A stretch of 64,000 nucleotides of DNA from NCBI RefSeq assembly GCF_040438645.1, contig NZ_CP159256.1, positions 558,001 through 622,000 on the forward strand, read 5' to 3'. Positions 62,812 through 64,000 of the stretch are shown here, piece after piece; within the stretch, counting starts at the first letter, position 1; the number at the start of each line of letters is the position of its first letter. The DNA comes from Mesorhizobium sp. WSM2240 (GTDB lineage Bacteria; Pseudomonadota; Alphaproteobacteria; Rhizobiales; Rhizobiaceae). The position numbers were made by a program, and so were the translations under genes. The notes under the pieces were generated by a model. It was not told the origin of the DNA. It saw only the letters and a list, made by a program, of their open reading frames with translations, and ran no database searches.

Positions 62812-63610
62812 CGACGCGGCAGTCCTGGCCCTTTTCGAAGGCTTGGCGCTTTCGGCTGGTCGCGCCATCATGGCGATTTTCGATGCCGCAATCGTCTTTG
62901 AGACGAAAGCTGACGCCTCGCCGGTGACCGAGGCGGACCGCGCCGCCGAGCGGGTGATCCTTGAAGGGCTGCGCGAGACGCTGGCCGGCATCGCCTGCGT
63001 GGCGGAAGAGGAAATCGCCGCCGGTGTGGTGCCGGTGCTGGAAGGCGATGCAATCCTGCTGATCGACCCGCTCGACGGGACGAAGGAATTCATCAACCGC
63101 AACAGCGATTTCACCGTCAACATCGCGCTCGTGCGCCGCGGCGTTCCGGAAATCGGCGTGGTCTATGCTCCGGCAAGGGGTGTGTTGTACTCCGGCCGTC
63201 CCGGCGAAGCGACCGAAGTTTCAATTTCGCCGGATTTTTTGCCGGCGGCCCGCCGCAAGATATCGGCTCGCAACGCGACCAAGCCGCTGACGATCGTCGC
63301 AAGCCGGTCCCACCGCACGCCCGAGACCGACGAATTCATCGCCAGGTTCGAGGGTCCGGAGATCATATCGGTGGGCTCGTCGTTGAAATTCTGCCTGCTG
63401 GCGAGCGGAGAGGCCGATCTGTATCCGCGTTTCGGCCGCACCATGGAATGGGATACCGCGGCCGGTGATGCCGTGCTCCGAGCGGCTGGCGGGCGAACCA
63501 CACTCATTGACGGCCGGCTGCTTCGCTATGGCAAACGCGGTCAACGCGACGAGAAGGATTTCGCAAATCCCTGGTTCATAGCAGACACGTCACCGGCTAC
63601 GGCCGATTAG
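62759..63610 (+). CDS. cysQ: 3'(2'),5'-bisphosphate nucleotidase CysQ
   Basis: Hydrolyses PAP, the inhibitory by-product of sulfotransferases and PAPS reductase, to AMP. The inositol-monophosphatase fold is shown by [14 protein letters not shown], the metal site [16 protein letters not shown] (Asp-Pro-Leu-Asp-Gly-Thr) and [16 protein letters not shown]. The start is uncertain: Met at 62759 overlaps cysNC by 53 bp, a longer frame begins at 62738, and a GTG at 62801 would reduce the overlap to 11 bp. The operon order cysD-cysNC-cysQ fits production and clean-up of PAPS/PAP. Confidence 0.95.
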   Translation: MTAILSNDLLTTKVDPSDDAAVLALFEGLALSAGRAIMAIFDAAIVFETKADASPVTEADRAAERVILEGLRETLAGIACVAEEEIAAGVVPVLEGDAILLIDPLDGTKEFINRNSDFTVNIALVRRGVPEIGVVYAPARGVLYSGRPGEATEVSISPDFLPAARRKISARNATKPLTIVASRSHRTPETDEFIARFEGPEIISVGSSLKFCLLASGEADLYPRFGRTMEWDTAAGDAVLRAAGGRTTLIDGRLLRYGKRGQRDEKDFANPWFIADTSPATAD

Positions 63611-63660
63611 CGTTTACGCTGACTGAGCATCCATGCGTTTCCAGCAGAACAGAACTGACG

Positions 63661-63879
63661 CTAATCTCTCCGGCAAAACATCCTGCTGTAGCAGGATCCG
63701 TTCCGGTTCAAGGATCGAAGCATTCTCAGCGTATGCCGGTCATCCAGCGTGTCGCCCCAGTTTTCCTCTATGCACAGCAACTGCCAGTCATTTCCGAATC
63801 GGGCCTTTGCCAGCTCGAACTCGCGCCGGATGGCCCCCTCGACGGCTTCGTGGAACGGTATGATCGTCGCTTCTGCCAT
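63661..63879 (-). CDS. Small hypothetical protein
   Basis: A frame of 72 codons from an ATG at 63879: AEATIIPFHEAVEGAIRREF, then ELAKARFGNDWQLLCIEENW and DDRHTLRMLRSL. It has a regular amphipathic helix pattern and reasonable residue composition, unlike the surrounding shadow frames, but no ribosome site is visible and I know no family. It converges on cysQ. It may be a minor gene or a chance frame. Confidence 0.4.
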   Translation of the reverse strand: MAEATIIPFHEAVEGAIRREFELAKARFGNDWQLLCIEENWGDTLDDRHTLRMLRSLNRNGSCYSRMFCRRD

Positions 63880-64000
63880 GACAAACAATGTAACACATTG
63901 CAAGAATGGGGCCAATGATCATTGTGCTGCTCAATCGGCTCTTGGGCCAGATCTCTAGACCGGCCAGGCCCATGATGGTGGCGAAGGTCGTTTCGTGCGC
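63880..64000. other. Right edge, content unresolved
   Basis: A minus-strand frame enters from the right edge (reading TTFATIMGLAGLEIWPKSRL) and could be the tail of a gene beyond the window, but too little is present to call it. Confidence 0.25.

Overview
The window reads as a chromosome segment of a high-GC alphaproteobacterium of the Rhizobiales, most like Mesorhizobium and relatives. The evidence is family resemblance: rhizobial-type TssL with a C-terminal OmpA domain, a cysD-cysNC-cysQ sulfate activation operon, a uxs-uxe (galE-like) pair as in Sinorhizobium, DUF1036 and caspase-like secreted proteins, and IS21, IS481 and IS3 elements. No rRNA, tRNA or CRISPR array was recognised.

Region 1 (1-23547) is an envelope/secretion locus built around part of a type VI secretion system (T6SS). 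It starts with a vgrG cut by the window edge and a large autotransporter-like protein with RTX-like repeats. A caspase-fold secreted protein follows, then a plus-strand run tssL-tssM-pppA-ppkA. Facing it is a minus-strand operon encoding a small exported protein, ExbB, two ExbDs and a TonB-like protein. The TonB-like protein does not end in a recognisable TonB domain; it ends in a roughly 200-residue module that also forms the periplasmic tail of the PpkA kinase. A DUF1036 protein, an M23 peptidase/lytic transglycosylase fusion, an OmpA-family protein and a T6SS FHA protein (TagH/Fha type) close the region. No sheath, Hcp, baseplate or ClpV gene is in the window. The TssL N-terminus carries four Thr-(Val/Ile)-Ile motifs, the first at Thr14, so a PpkA/PppA/FHA phospho-switch acting on TssL is a strong inference.

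Region 2 (23548-29973) is a scar of horizontal transfer. It holds ugd (UDP-glucose dehydrogenase), a frameshifted tyrosine integrase, decayed small island genes and an intact IS21-family element (istA/istB). The IS21 element has a 5-bp target duplication (CCGAT) and splits an already broken replication/HTH-type gene.

Region 3 (29970-57732) is a surface polysaccharide cluster. It encodes GT2 and GT4 glycosyltransferases (one GT2 fused to a methyltransferase), a polysaccharide deacetylase, an ABC exporter, a Wzx-type flippase, a pyruvyl-transferase-family protein, two sulfotransferases, methyltransferases, a secreted GH16 endoglycanase and a Wzy/WaaL-type membrane protein. Gene fragments lie between them: a GT2 remnant, an IS3 orfA remnant, tyrosine-recombinase and IS66-like remnants, a second uxs remnant and a frameshifted IS481. 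The cluster looks mosaic and repeatedly rearranged.

Region 4 (57733-64000) supplies precursors. uxs and a galE/uxe-type epimerase, together with ugd, give the route UDP-Glc to UDP-GlcA to UDP-Xyl to UDP-Ara or UDP-Gal. cysD-cysNC-cysQ makes PAPS and removes PAP. PAPS is the donor for sulfotransferases, so the simplest overall reading is a sulfated, possibly pyruvylated, pentose-containing polysaccharide. A near-perfect 29-bp palindrome lies upstream of cysD.
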